Origin: Hyalella azteca
Taxonomy: Eukaryota; Arthropoda; Malacostraca; Amphipoda; Hyalellidae
Assembly (NCBI RefSeq): GCF_000764305.2
Contig: NW_025935823.1
Coordinates: forward strand, 1 to 64,000
DNA length: 64,000 bases
Reading direction: 5' to 3'
Within the stretch, counting starts at the first letter, position 1; each line of letters starts with the position of its first letter. Below, in pieces: positions 48,933 through 62,356 of the stretch. Below the pieces are notes generated by a model that searched no databases, was not told the origin of the DNA, and saw only the letters and a list, made by a program, of their open reading frames with translations. The position numbers and the translations under genes are program-made.

Positions 48933-49187
48933 TTGTACACCGGTGTAAAGTTGTCACTCATTTTACAAAGAATTTCATCACAAATGCATTATACTGTATA
49001 TTGTACGCTAGGGCAAAGTGGTCACACATTTGACAAAGTATTTCACCACAAAGGCATTATATATTGGACGCTGGTGCAAAGTTATCACACATTTGACAAA
49101 GTATTTCACCACAAAGGCATTATATATTGTACGCTGATGCAAAATGGTCACACATTTGACAAAGTATTTCACCACAAACTCGTGTAG
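48933..49187. repeat. 63-bp tandem repeat, four copies
   Basis: Units start at ttgtac/ttggac words at 48933, 49001, 49064 and 49127, with spacings of 68, 63 and 63; the first unit is the most diverged and has 5 extra bases. Each later unit contains cacacatttgacaaagtatttcacc nearly unchanged. As 63 = 21 codons, a plus frame (48933-49187) and a minus frame (49008-49250) stay open across the array, with a GHTFDKVFHHKGI repeat on the plus strand. There is no evidence that they are genes. Confidence 0.93.
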
Positions 49188-49860
49188 GTCACTGGGGCCT
49201 CGCCTGTCGCGTCCCGCGTTATCTTGCGTTTTGGAGACAATGACTGCCAAACTTACTTAAGAAAACTTTCATCACAAAAGCTTATCGAGATTTCCCTTCT
49301 CGGCAATTAAGGTGCCTGTTTGTAATTGGATCACATGTTCGTAATCTTAATTGGACATCGCTTTTTCCCAGAAATTTCCCATTATGCTCAATTAGTTTGT
49401 GAAATTCATTCTTTCATTTCTCAATTTATTTCGGATCGAAATGAATTGCGATTCACTAAATTTACGTCCTGATTAGATAGAATTATTTAGATCCTCATTT
49501 TTTTGGGCGTGCTCATGAAAGAGAGTACACACTTTGTATTGCGCATCTTTGATCATGTAAAAATAAGTGCGTTGAATCAAGAACATTCTTTTTGAAATAA
49601 TTCATGAACTCTACGAACATTGTCGCTGCGAGTTCTTTTAATTCAACTTACTGATCACAAGCTGAACTTCATGTAAAGTTGAATCTATCATACATACGCA
49701 TAGTTCTTTAACAAGTTTAAAGTTAGAATTATATTTGCCCATTTTGGATGAATGACTATTCTTAAATTCGTTAACTGTCATCTTTTTATGGTTAGTCCTA
49801 ATAAAGTTTGTTAACCATCATCCATAGAACGATCATCATTACCACCACGTTGTGTTCTTT
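49188..49860. other. Non-coding stretch
   Basis: No gene or repeat recognised between the two tandem arrays. Confidence 0.5.
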
Positions 49861-50091
49861 AACATTCTAGTAAGTCTGCTCTAATCTAGCACTGCCGGCC
49901 GAACGTCGGCCATACAAAAGCCGCCTGTGACTTTGAGAACATTCTCGTAAGTCTGCTCTAGTCTAGCAGCGCCGGCCGAACGTCGGCCATACAAAAGCCG
50001 CCTGTGATTGTGAGAACATTCTCATAAGTCTGCTCTAGTCTAGCAGCGCCGGCCGAAAGTCGGCCATACAAAAGCCGCCTGTGATTATGAG
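49861..50091. repeat. 77-bp GC-rich tandem repeat, three copies, conserved stem
   Basis: Units begin aacattct at 49861, 49938 and 50015, an exact 77-bp period. Each carries ggccga-nnn-tcggcc, a 6-bp stem with a 3-nt loop. The loop varies (acg, acg, aag) while the stem is intact, and the unit ends in catacaaaagccgcctgtga. Copies are about 95% alike. The repeat is far richer in CpG than its surroundings, and cagcgc-ctggta-gcgctg, another inverted repeat, follows at 50107-50124. Confidence 0.95.
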
Positions 50092-50124
50092 AACTCTGAG
50101 TACGGCCAGCGCCTGGTAGCGCTG

Positions 50125-53100
50125 CCGAGTCTTTCGTTCGTTCGTTTAACAGGAGTGTTGGATGAGCCGCGCCGCTTTGTTAATGGCAAATGACTTCCAT
50201 GCATTGTTCATGTTCTCTCACGACGCAAGCTTTCTCTTTCATACTCCAGTCCTGCGCACCTGACTAGAGATGCGCAACTTTCTTTCTCGGCAGCTCTCTG
50301 CGCTCGGCTCTGCCTCTGACATCTCGCGGGAAAACCTCTGTATACTTAGTTTTGGGTTTTGTCATAAAGATGGTATTACATGTTATTTTGTTAATCGTGC
50401 TAAACTTTATTTGTATTATAACGAAGAAATTGATTTGTTCATAGTGGTATTTTGGTTCCTTGATCGAGTTGGCTTGGGATAAATGATCTTCTACGAAACT
50501 TTCATGCACCTTCTTACTTTTCTAAAATGCAGATACATATTGCTCATCCACTAATAAAACAGACTACCTTTTTGTCGGTACATTTTTTCCTTTGCGCTGG
50601 CATCATAGTTTTACTAGTAATTTTCAGTATCCCGCATCTACGCTCGTCGTCTGCGTAAACGATGCAATTCTGCCGCTCTTCTGAACGGCTCGGAGGTTTT
50701 GACTGGGATTACAACTCTCTGGGGCCAAGGCGGAATAACGAGAAACGGACCACATTTTTCTTGTGTTGAGGTCATCGAAGTTGAGCCTCTGCTTTGCATA
50801 TAAAGTTTCGAACTCACTGAAGAGTTCCTAACCGCAAGCCCTCGAGTGTCTCTCCAGGATTTACTCGAGACTCACAGTCGACATTAACTGTCTCTCTCGA
50901 TGTCTCCCACTACGGACATTGTAGAGTTTCTTTCCCCTCTATTCAAAGATACTCTTGAAGAGTTTTTCGTTTCGTAGAATCCAACTTTACACAAAGATTT
51001 TTCTTGTGCAATTTTTTCATTCTTTAGTAAGCTGATTCTCGAATCCTGGTGTTTTGTTAATTCGTTGTTGTGTAATTTAAGCCTTCTTTGTTTGATATCG
51101 ATGGGCGTAAATTTTTGTTTGACGAATATTAAATTTTATTTAAGTTTATCTGAGTTTATCACTTCGCATATCCCATTGATTTTATGTTTCATTTTTTTAT
51201 ATTTTCATTGCGAATACCTATATTGCTTGCTTCCTTATTTTCCTTTCTTTAATGCTTCTACAAATCTTGGAAGCATTTCTCGGCTGCGGTTTCTTTTATC
51301 CTCACACACTATATGCAGATCATTTTCCCTCCCCTGTTTTTTTCTCTTGAAGCAGCTGTTCCCCCGTACTTCTTTGTTTGCTATCCAGCACGGCACAACG
51401 CGTCCTCTAGCAGCTCTTGGAAGACCTCGTCTCTCGGTTCACTGCCGACGCATTGTTTCGGAACAACGGAAGTTAGAGGGTCGGCTTTTGCGGACAGTGC
51501 CATTATATTGCCTCCATGGCCCCTGACACCTTCCAGCCCATCCTCAACTGCCAAAATAACGAATCATCTCACCTCGAAATTTTTCTTTTAATATCGTCCC
51601 CTGTGCCGGTTGGAAGGGACATTTCAGTGAGAGTTGAGGCTATCGTACTGATGAAACAAAAGTGATATTTTTAAAACAATTAAGGTTCGGTTTCGAATGT
51701 AATTACATTTGCAACTGACATTTATGGGACGAGAAAACAGAGTTTGCTGCAATCAGCTACAGATATGTCACATCTCATTAACAGCTTCCTTCAAATTGAC
51801 TGAGCGAAGAGAATTAATGATCTTACCTATGTTTCAGGACTTATACTAACATCCATTTCATGTGCGCGATGTTTCATGTATAGAATTCATTTTTTGTGAT
51901 TACTGCCTAAAAATGACTGACAATATTCATGAAATTAAAGCGTAATTGTAAATTATAGTGACAATAACGATACTCTTTAGACCATAGAACTAGAATAGTC
52001 CCTCATAAAATAGTTTGATTGTCATGTGCCCATTTGACTTACAGGGACCATTGATCTGGTGGCCTCACTGGTAGGTGGTTATCTACATTGAACTTTTGCT
52101 AAAGTCATTTTAACGATATTTTCTGTATTCAAGAATTACTTTCCCAAATGAATACAAAATATGTTCTTTTGTCGGCCAAATTTCATTAATTTAATGTTGA
52201 CGTCTTACTCGATCTTTCTACGATGCTTCACGAGTTGCTGTTTTCCTCATGGATATCGCCGCCGAATTTGCAGCCCCGTCTTGGTATCACCGTCTTGGTC
52301 TTGATGTCAATGAGACGCGTCGAACTGTATTTTTCCATCACTGGTCCGTTAGCCAGCGGGCCTCGGCAACGCCGCGTATTCTCTTCATTACTCGTATTAT
52401 TGAGTGACCCATTTAAAAACTGTTTGCCTGCAAGCATGTCTGGTGGCCCGCAGCTGGCTCCGTTTGCCTGCAGGCATGTCCGAGTTAGTTAATTCAGAAT
52501 TGCCCGCTAGTTGCAAGGAGAAACTCGCTGGGAAGGGACTCCCGTAAACGCAACGTAACATAAGCCCTAATTATCACAAATTCTCCGGCGCTTGTGTTAG
52601 TAATATTTGAGCAAATGCAGCTGTCAATTTAAACCCTTATACAGCACGCTTCTACTTTGCTTCATGGGTCAGTAGATTTCCTAACAACTTCATACGACCA
52701 TGATTAATGCTGGTAATCTACCTCATGCAGGTTGAGAATGCATTAGACGTGGCTACTACGAAGCAACTCTCATGGGATTTTGTACATTCGTTCAATCATG
52801 AACATTTTGGCAAATATTTATGAATGTGAAATGTACTAGCGTGCGTGAAATGATCCCGTGCGTGGAGGCGTTTACGGAAGTCCAGGGATGAGCGGTTAAA
52901 AATCCTGTGGCGAATCGTTACCAGCAGCTGCTATGGCAAATGAGTTGTGCTATAAGTTTTAGTTGTATGCAATACGTACTATAGTTGTATACTTATACTA
53001 TAAGTTCTAGGATAAGTTGTACTATAAGATTCATCATGTACATCATTCATATGTTCAGAATTCTGTCTCCTCCGCAACACCATCGGCTGCAGATGATAGC

Positions 53101-56100
53101 CGATATTTTCCACAGACTACACTCCGCCCCAATACAAAGGTCTGCCAGAATCGAACATCCAGAGGTGTTCTTAAACCCAATTAAGCGAGACTTCCTCGAG
53201 TCGTCCTGAATTAAGAGAACAATACTTAGGAAATTACAGCCTGCTTTCCTCTTTCAATGGAGGATCCCGGCCGCCAATTGATGGCCATTACGTGCACTTC
53301 GTAGCGGCGACAAAAGCGATTACCGCAAAAACTTTACTTCTTTATATTCTGTTCGCTCGTGGAAAAATTGCGGAACATTTGTCGTTGCAACTCCGAATGA
53401 AATGCGCACAATTCTTGAATTATGATTTTCACTTTAGATTTCATTAGATTTAACTGGTAAAAGTGTTCATGGACTATCATTTGTCATTGATTGTCGTTGA
53501 CACGGCCAATAAAATTTAAAATTTGCAGATTTATCATGCAGTATGGTATGACTATAACAATGAAAGTATGCGGTATAATTTCATATAGATCGCACTTTTT
53601 CAGACGGTCGTTCGGCTTTATGAAAATCGTCGGCACAAATATCATGTATTTGTACCGACGCTATAGATCAAATGTCTGGTTTCAGCTGATGCTTTGAAGG
53701 TGAGTCATTTCTATCATTTAACACTTATGTTTTCTAGCTTTCTTCGGCATTGACAATTCGATATTCCTTTGTTTATAAATTGATTTAATTTAGTTCAAAT
53801 CTCTAATGGTGAATACTTGGTGTATAATAGCTATCGTTGTTATGCCACTTTTCTGTTCGTTGCAAGGTTATTCTTAATTTTCTTTATCTGATTGTACTTC
53901 CATAAATTGAAAAAAAAATGTTTTCATGCATCATTATTCCCTAACTATACGCTACGCTAGTTATGAAATTTCGCGTTTTAAGTTAATTAGCTAACGCTAG
54001 TACACTTACATTATCACTTCCCTCTAATTATAGCCTTATCTCCTCAAAATTTTCGCTGTGTTTTCCTCTTAAATTTTACGTAGAGAGGATAAGGCTTGGC
54101 CATGCGAGTTATTTTCAAAGGCCATCGGATGAAACGGTCCCGCGCATAACAGAGTGCCGCTCGGTCAGACGCGTCAGTCGCCTGTCGTTTTAACGCTCGT
54201 CTCGCGTCAAAACTCAAAACTGCTGTCTAAAACTCTTAAACTTTACGGTGATATTCCATGTTTTCGAGAATATTCGGGGCCAATATTGCATTGTTTCCGG
54301 GAGAGCGCGCGGATGAAACGGATGCTGCTCTTACCAAGATTTTCACCGGCGTTTAGTAAAGGATCGCGGAGAGAAGGAATTCGTGTTGAGTGAAATCTTA
54401 GTAACTGAATCTTTTGAGTGTTTCTTTTTTGACCACCAATTCATGCAATTGAAGTAAAAAGCAACTTCTCATTATATGCGCAATTAGGGGATGTGCTTTG
54501 ATTGAGTTAAACTAAATTAAGTTGAAGGTCGATTGATGTAAAGTTTCATTATCGTGCTTTAAATTTTTAATATTTGTATAATGTCTCTATTAAAAAATTG
54601 CAGATCAAATTAATCAATTATGAATTTATTCCTATTATAAATGAGTAAATAAAAGGTGTTCGAGCTGATGAATTATAAAAAACTTATTTAAATGAGTACC
54701 ATAAAAGGAAAGACCTTCATAACAGATGATAAGATTTTCAATTGAGACTCGTACGCGTATTGCAATCATTTTTAATGCATTTGAATGCAGCGCGGTAAGA
54801 AATTCTCCCCTCACGAAAGGCGTCAATGCCAGTCGTTGCAATCCAACTAACCGTAAAAACCGAATTAGTATTGCAGTTTTTTCTAAATCCCACCATATTG
54901 GAGTGGCTCGAATTGTCGTAAAAACTCGATTAACTCGACGTATTTTATTCGAGCGAATGAACCCGATGTACAATTTCCGGAAGGACTTCCCTGTTAGGAA
55001 CTTAAGGGAGGGAGCACGATAGGCCAGCCACTGGCCATCGAAAGTTTCCATGTGATTTCCCACATGGGTGTCACCTCGACACAATGAGCGGAAACGTGTG
55101 ACATCACGCGTGTGTTCATGGGAGCTTTAAATGATTGCGGGTTCACTGCTGTGCGGTCTCTGTTTAACTGACCTGAAACAAAAGGTTCTCGGTTTAGTCC
55201 ACCCTTTTGCTGGTGCTGCTTTAATTATTAGTCCAAGAGCAGATATGCAAATTAATTTAAAAAAGCTTTTAATATGATAGTAAATTTTGCTGCATGATGT
55301 TCTCGTAAGCATATTTTCATCAGATAAGTAAAATATGCTGATAAACGTCATATATGGTTAATTGATACAAAAAGCCAGTTAAGCTCTTCTTTGCCTGAAT
55401 ATATTAATGCTCATATCGTATAATGAATTTTTCATATACCCTATTCATTTAGCTGACAGACCGATAAATGTTACATGAATGTAAAATGTAAAAGATCCAT
55501 AAGGAGAATTTCTTCCATTTCAAAAAAGAAAAAAAAAACTAAATCCAAAACGTAAATCCATCGATTCAGTTTTCATTTTCGAAATTGTAATCACGTATTG
55601 GTTTCCGGCAAACCAAGCGTAAGCAAGGGCTCCATTACAGTATGATTGACGGTTGAGAGGCATCTTAAAGAATAATAATGAACTGCATGCTTTTGATGGA
55701 TGAGGGGATCATGTTGTTGGGTGCTGGAGGTGAAATTATGTCCGTCGAATATGCCATGGCTGTTCTTGGAATGTGCAAAGAGTGTGTGTGTGTGTGTGTG
55801 CAAAGAACTCATTGTCGCACTGATGACTCCTGACATTGGGTGTCCAATGAATAATTAAAGAGTGCACTTTTCTTCAGTTAAAATAAAATGGTTTCGTTAC
55901 TAGTGGCTTTAATGCTCGATGATTTAAAACATTTTTGGATTATTTAGTGTATCAATCAAGCTTAATCATCGTACGGTGTAGTAGTGTCGAATTGTTGTGT
56001 AATCGAGTCCTATGATGTACAAGAACTCGAGGCTCTCACAAAAATGACATGTCAGTTGGTGCTAGAAGTTCCCTGGTTCAACAACGTGTGCAAATTTATT

Positions 56101-59100
56101 GTGCACAAGCTAGCTGGGACCTGCTGCTAGGAAGCATCCAGGCTGGGTCGCGGGAATGGGGGGAATTTCCATACAACTCTGTGTTGTGCTCGAGCCTTAT
56201 GTGTTTCCGAAACATCTTGTCTGTTGATTGAACATTCATCAACATGCCATTGAATTAAGTGCACAAGATCGTTGATCCAACATGATCCTCGGTGACCATT
56301 GGTTCAGTGAGATCTTCAGTCTAGCGAGATCGTCGGGACTGTTGTTGCTTCAGTAAAATATTCAGACTAGCAACATAACCAGTATCTCAGGACATTCAAC
56401 AAGATCGTGGGTTCCGTTAGATCGTTGGTTCTGCACGATCTTCAGTACAGTAAAGTTGTAAGAAGATAATGTTTTAAGCACAAGCCATCACTGGCTTTTC
56501 AACTCAGGCCCAGATGACTAGCAAGCTTCTACGTAGCCGAAGACGAAAGCGTCACAATTTACCTTCTGAGCATCTACTGATGCAGCGATGTCGACTCGAC
56601 GCCTTTTTGTATCATGTTTCAATAATTCTCATGTCAATGAAGGCGGTATTTTTAGCAATCTTTTATTGCAAAGTCGAATCAGGTTAAAGGAAAATTTTAC
56701 TTGTGGACTGCAAACGTGCAATATTTTATTATTTTTGTTATTTATTACCCTTTGTTGAACGCGGAGGTATGACTCGTTCTTCTCTGTAATTCAATAAACA
56801 GGCTTAATTGCGCCTCTTAGTTCTTCTTCACTCATATGTTTATGTTTTCAGTTGTGCCAAAATTATCTTGTTAATTTTCCAATAAAAATTAAATGTCAGA
56901 CCCGCAGACCTTTGAACGTAGATAGGCCATGAGTCTCGGGTCTCTAGCTTCTATTTCCCGACCGCCATTTGCTATGGTTCCAGGAAGGGTTTTAATTGTT
57001 GAACCTGCATTGGCTAGCTTAGTACGGAATATTTATTGTACGTAATTTATTTGAACACATTTTTAAATTTCGCGAAAGGGCATGGGAAATACAGGAAATA
57101 ATTATTCATGTTGCAAAGTTTTCTTTTTCAGATGAAATGTGAAAATTTACTATTTGTTACATCTGCTACCTCGTTTTCTTTAAACTCTGTGCATGTTCGA
57201 AACAGAACCCATAGATTATTGAGGGTTGACTTTATTGACATCAAGAAATTAGTCAAATATCTTTCAGAATGTTGAATGAGCCTTATGACATATTCTTGAA
57301 TTAAGGGCCGAGTGCAATTAAAACGAAGACGATTTTAGGAATAGGAAACGAAGACGGTTTAGGATGGAAATATTCATGAAGGAATGTAATATTATTGTAA
57401 TATCCTTCAAACCTGCCTTTCGAGATTCATAATAAACTTTCTTTTACGAGTTGATCTCGATTTATCCTTGCAATTTCTATAGGCACGCAGCCAAGTACTG
57501 GGCAAAGCTGCTCGATGAACCCCTTATGCTTGATATTATTCTCGTAGAGTTATCAATTAATCAGTTATTTATCATTTTGCTTAATTTTCCACATGTATAA
57601 TGAATTTGAATTTTTTATTATACCTTCTGATGCTCACATATGTTCAGCGTTAGGTTTCCGTTGTTTTCCTAACAATTTTTCTCCCATGCTCGTGCGGTCG
57701 CAGTCGGCAATACTCTAACTGGGATTCGAGTTCTTTGGACTTGCTTCCGCTGCACAACTTTTGACAGCAACCGTTCGTGTTTTTATTGAAGTTCTAATGT
57801 ACGTCCAAGTTTCTGGGATACTCTTTGAACGGGACTTGGAAGCACTGTTCCACTGAGTAAACTGGCACTTAGTATGAACTTTCATTCAACTAGCCGACCC
57901 AATCTCCACGAACTTATCTGTTGCATTGTGGAAAATAACAAGAGAATGGCAGGTTTCAAGTCTGCGTCGTGAACTGTCGTAAAAACTTGACACGTCATTA
58001 GCAACTGATATTTTCGATACTGTGTTGAAGCTTTACTTCTATCTGAGGTTTTTATTTTACAACGTTAGTTTTTCTTGGTGGTGACCGAGTACACATTTGT
58101 TTAGCCTAGACTATTTAAAATAACCTAGCTACTTCTATGGTTATTGTGGACTTTTAAAACATTCTTAGGATTTACTTTGCACTTTTAGATTTTAAACATA
58201 CTCTGATACAATAATTAAGACGATCACATCTTTTCAATCTGCATTTAAGTTCTTCTGGGTGATTAATGTGGACTTTCATTGTCGTGCCAATTTTCTTTCC
58301 ATTGGCCAGCCGAGCTTTATTGCCTGCAGTAAAAGTCTGGCGGTCTGGAGACCACTCCTGCACCCCTAGAGCCGTTCAATCTCAAATCCGAGAACGGGCA
58401 GCTTTACACCTCAACAGCCGAAACACAAACCGATAAACTGCCTCGTGGGATTTCGCTTCTCTAGCGCTTTTCTGGCTTCGAATGCTAGGTGTAATAATCT
58501 CTACCATTATGCTTCAGTTTCGGGAAATTTTACTTTACTGAGTACGAACAGCAATATTTGTATTTCAAAAGAGCAAAATTCAGTAACGACAGCGCGAAAA
58601 AAAACGAAAATGTGAATAATATTTCTTAATATTTCATGGTAATTCCATTCAATTAGTCCACTTTCGTCGTCAATCTTATACCACCTAATAATGCGAGTAT
58701 ATTTGTGACGTTTTTGTTGCCTTTTCACGCGGCGCTATTATTCTCCCGTGCATCAACGCAGACACGAAAGTCTTCCTAACTACAACGCTCGCCGTTACCA
58801 AGGACATCCAACGCAGGGTTGGTTCTTCATAACAGCGTCGATCTGCCGGCCATCAATGCCGGGCGTCGCAGCTTGCGCAGCGTTTTACCAAATAACAGTT
58901 CATTTTGGCCAGGCTTGCCTTCGAGAATAACTCCATTGGTTCGAATACTACCTTTGCACTTGATGTGAATAACTACTGTAGTCAATAACTACCTGAGTGG
59001 GCCTGCATTCACTGTAGGCATATTTACCAAAGGCTGCCGCATGGTTACGAGACTTGTTGACAAGGAGGCTTCAAGTGAGGAAAGTTGAAGACCATACATT

Positions 59101-59102
59101 GG
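50125..59102. other. Long non-coding stretch with scattered small repeats
   Basis: No cellular gene recognised. 51065-51591 is strongly pyrimidine-rich, which leaves long T-rich frames (153 and 92 codons) that I discount. 52943-53030 has three degenerate gttgtactataag units. 54635-55084 holds a 149-codon minus-strand ATG frame without a recognisable domain. 55785-55800 is a short (GT)8. 56250-56470 has degenerate agatcgt-ggttc words. 57322-57370 has a 25-bp duplication around aacgaagacg. 58690-58930 is GC-richer. Confidence 0.45.
52228..52437 (-). CDS. Candidate short ORF, 69 codons, unknown product
   Basis: A minus-strand ATG at 52435-52437 opens 69 codons to a TGA at 52228-52230. The distal 47 codons have third-position G+C near 64% by hand count, with first and second positions near 50%. 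The protein is polar and basic, with VMEKYSSTRLIDIKTKT and RRGCKFGGD stretches. A plus-strand ATG frame of 89 codons overlaps the same GC-richer segment, so strand choice is uncertain. I recognise no family. A direct repeat (gtttgcctgca-gcatgtc) at about 52420 and 52462 lies at its 5' end. Confidence 0.18.
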   Translation of the reverse strand: MLAGKQFLNGSLNNTSNEENTRRCRGPLANGPVMEKYSSTRLIDIKTKTVIPRRGCKFGGDIHEENSNS

Positions 59103-59148
59103 CGAAGCGAAAACTTTTAAATCGTCGAAGCGAAAACTTCGAAATCGT
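59103..59148. repeat. 23-bp tandem duplication, two copies
   Basis: cgaagcgaaaacttttaaat at 59103 is repeated at 59126 with a few differences, and each copy ends in atcgt. It lies 26 bp before the dispersed repeat at 59174. Confidence 0.85.
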
Positions 59149-59173
59149 TAAGTTGCCATTTCCTCACATACGA

Positions 59174-59335
59174 TTTTTAGCGTATTTTCTCATTTATGAA
59201 AAAGGCGCTATTGTGCTCGCCATGTCCGTCCGTCCGTCCGTCTGTCTGTCTGTCCGTCCGTGACTTCACGTTTTCGTCAACGAGAAAATGCGCTCCCTGT
59301 CACTCACTGCAGTGAGTACTGAGTTATATTTTTTT
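59174..59335 (+). repeat. Dispersed repeat, copy 1, with (GTCC/GTCT)n and a palindrome
   Basis: Begins tttttagcgtattttctca, continues through a cgccatgtccgtccg tetranucleotide run and gacttcacgttttcgtc, and ends after a perfect 16-bp palindrome actcactg-cagtgagt (59302-59317) and gagttatatttttt. A second copy lies 4.65 kb downstream in the same orientation at 63823. It has no coding capacity. Its dispersed nature points to a mobile, probably non-autonomous, element; I cannot name the family. Confidence 0.9.
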
Positions 59336-62143
59336 CACTTTTCCAGGAGAGAATGTGAGAAGATAACGAGTGTGTATGAATTTAATAGACGACTTGATTT
59401 AGGGAGTTGATTGGTTTTTCCTACTATCATTCCTTCTTTTTATGCTGTTCAACGCAGAATGTAGAATAGATCATCACAACTATTCAATGAGCCAAGACGA
59501 TATGAAAAAAATCCATTTAAATTTCTTTCTTTTACTTTCAAAAATTTTGAATTCGTTCATTGAGATAAAACAGAACCTTGTCACTTAATAAAAATAACAT
59601 CAGAGGGTATTTTCATTGCTACGAGAATGCAGGACCCTAGCGTTTTTAATTGCTGTGGTCGGACCCTCGGTCGTCCAGTGGCCGTAAAAAGGCCACCGAG
59701 TATTTGTCACCGGGATCTTCGCCTGTGGGCCCAGCGCAAGAAAACGCGACGGAATTTTTGGCTGTTCCCGATATCGAAATCGATGCCAGCTCGACAGTTT
59801 AATCAGCGCAAGTGCTACTTGAGCTCTCGTAATCATCTGTTGATGTTCATGTACATCACATCTCAATTCCAAGGGAATCTATTTCATTTACGGATGCACA
59901 GTAATGCTTTGTGAAGTTTGCTCTTCAACGTGTTCATTCTTTTAATGGATTTGAACCAGCTCAACTTTTGAGGTGAGGTCGTACATACATTTTAGGAAAT
60001 TCCCACTTTATGATTCACGTCAAAAGCAACAACTATTTATGTATCAATTTGGCCCTTCAATTCAGTTTTCCTTTTGTGGTAGGGCACTTTTCCCCAACCA
60101 CTTGACGGTTTTCACTAAAAACTTGATTATTACAGTTTATTCATTTTACGAGTAAAGCATTGCAATTTAATGGTAGTTCTTTATTGATTAAATAATGTAA
60201 TAATTAATATTTATTTAATTAAACTTAATATTTAATATTAATATATTTAATTAAGCACATCAGTTTTCTGCATTCATTTTTGCTCGCATATTTCTTACTT
60301 GTTTCTTATTCTTGCTCAGATTGCTCAATCCACTATGAAATCAATCTGTGGAATTATTCACTATGTTTTCTTATTGTTGCAGGTGAGTGCGTGGCAGGAC
60401 AGGACACTTGATGGAGATGTGAGTAACCGAGTATAGCTCCCAGCGATCGGTCTTACAGGCACGCTTCAGTAGCCATTTCCATCGCGCTGAGCTTAGGTTC
60501 ATGCTTAGTTTTGATGAAAGTCTCGCACCTTTAATTCATTGTGGCTTAACTTACTAAGCACCAAGCACCTTCATTGGAAAAAATTTGCATGATTTGTAGT
60601 CGTGTTATTTTTATAGCAATGTAAACACAAAAAGTTTCACGGTCATCCTCTGTTGCGACAGTAGTTTCCTGTCATCAATAATCATAAATTGTATGTAAAA
60701 ATTACATTTTCCTCAAAAGAAGGGATTTCATTGTAAGAAAAGATCTAAGCTTCTAATAATCTTATGTTCCTAGCAATAAGGAGAAACAAATACTAATAAG
60801 GGAGGAGAAAACGTTTTTTAATGAAAGTCAAATTAACCTATGAATGCTACCTAAACCAAATGAGACAAAACTATTAGGTTTGTCTTTGAATTCCACGAAT
60901 CACTTTGAAAGTCTTGATCAAATTAGTCAGATGTAAACGGATTCGGTTTAAATAAATTTCTTTTAGCCTCCTTATTTATATAATTACAAAAATTCATCCC
61001 ATCATACAATGTTCGCAATATCGTCGTCATATAACAAGTTTATTGAAACTTATCCTGCAGTGAATTACTTCTGAATGCCATTATACGGTATTTGTATTAT
61101 CAAATGTACGTATTAAATCGGCCGGTTCCCTCAGTTTTGCCTGCCACATCCCAGCCCCCGTCTGATTGCCTCCCAGGAATGATCGCAATCTCCATTAGGT
61201 ATTTCTATTATCCAGGACGCGATGGTCCAGAATTCTGAAATTATGGCTTCTCTCCTGGAAATCTAATCTATTTGGGCCGAATTTTGAACGGCTTGTTTTG
61301 AATGTAAAATGTCTATGAAAGTTGTTATTTATATATGTTATTTGATTGTTCTGCAGAATTGGTTATTAAATCTATAACAGAATTTCTCTCTTTCGGCAAT
61401 ATATTCGTTCAGTTATAAATATTTCGCGATCCAATAACGTAAATATTTCACATATTTTGATCTCGTCGCCCGGTTCTTCCCGTACTGTAGTTGGGTGACT
61501 TTTATGTGGGATATATACAAGTAACAATGACTTCGTGATTACATTTTTCCAGGTTTCGTGTCGCCAAGTCATACAATAGTCGGTCTATAAATAAAATTTC
61601 ATGTTATTTATGACAATTTTCCACAACAACTCTGTATCATGAATTTTCATGATTGAATGTTCCTTATTTTATATATTCACGAAAATTTAATTTAATCTAA
61701 AGATATTTTAATTATTTTTAATTTGATAATTTTCATTCACGAAAATTATTTTTTTTTCACGTGAATAAAAAACTATTTTATTCATTTATTCAATTATACA
61801 TTCACGATGGTTCCTGAAGTAGCAGAGCGCACATGAAAATTACGCAATTAATTATCTGGCTTATGCGTCGGTGAAACAATAAAGTTCCCGTCCCTCTCAA
61901 GTTTGCATCTCCTGCAAACTTGGGAATGACTAATAAGAAAACATGTGGTGCCGCCCGTGCAATAAATAACCTATAATTGATCCGTCAGACTTGGAGTCTC
62001 ATCTTCCTAGAATATCGACACGCCTGAGAATGACGGGCGTCACTGACACGTACAGCCTTATATGGGCTGGATTGTTTGCTGTCCTTTCGTAAGCGTGTAG
62101 CTGTGGTGAGTTATTTTGAAATGGTTGCTCTGTCCTGATATAT
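59336..62143. other. Non-coding stretch
   Basis: No gene recognised. 59627-59914 has overlapping ~90-codon frames on both strands in a GC-richer patch, unsupported. Inside it, gtggcc-gtaaaaa-ggccac is a small hairpin. 60180-60260 is a low-complexity taattaatattt tract. Confidence 0.5.
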
Positions 62144-62356
62144 TATCGTAAATATATCATCAATGTTTGTCTCTATTAAAAAAATGTACTCAAACATTTT
62201 CGTGCTGGCATTGATTTGGTTAGTCATCTTTAGAAGGTTAGTTAGTAGATACAGGTGGATTCGTAGATACATATAGTATCGTAAATATATTATCAATGTT
62301 TATGTACATAAAAAAGTAAGCAAACATTTTCGTGCTGGAATTGATTTGGCAAGTCG
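62144..62356. repeat. Pair of ~80-bp direct repeats, 133 bp apart
   Basis: tatcgtaaatatat at 62144 returns at 62277. Both copies run through atcaatgttt, aaacattttcgtgctgg and attgatttgg to agtc, with about 85% identity. A 52-bp spacer lacks the repeat. Confidence 0.85.

Noticed and set aside
51065..51526. 153-codon plus-strand frame, membrane-protein-like
   Set aside because: The strand is strongly T/C-rich here, which removes stops and yields hydrophobic residues automatically. A second frame is open over the same region and there is no family resemblance.
54635..55084. 149-codon minus-strand ATG frame as a gene
   Set aside because: No recognisable domain, average composition, and a plus frame of 98 codons overlaps it. 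At this base composition a frame of this length is expected by chance roughly 0.3 times in 64 kb of six-frame sequence.
58900..58955. tRNA gene suggested by a ggttcgaat B-box-like word
   Set aside because: No acceptable A box at the right distance and no foldable acceptor or anticodon stem.
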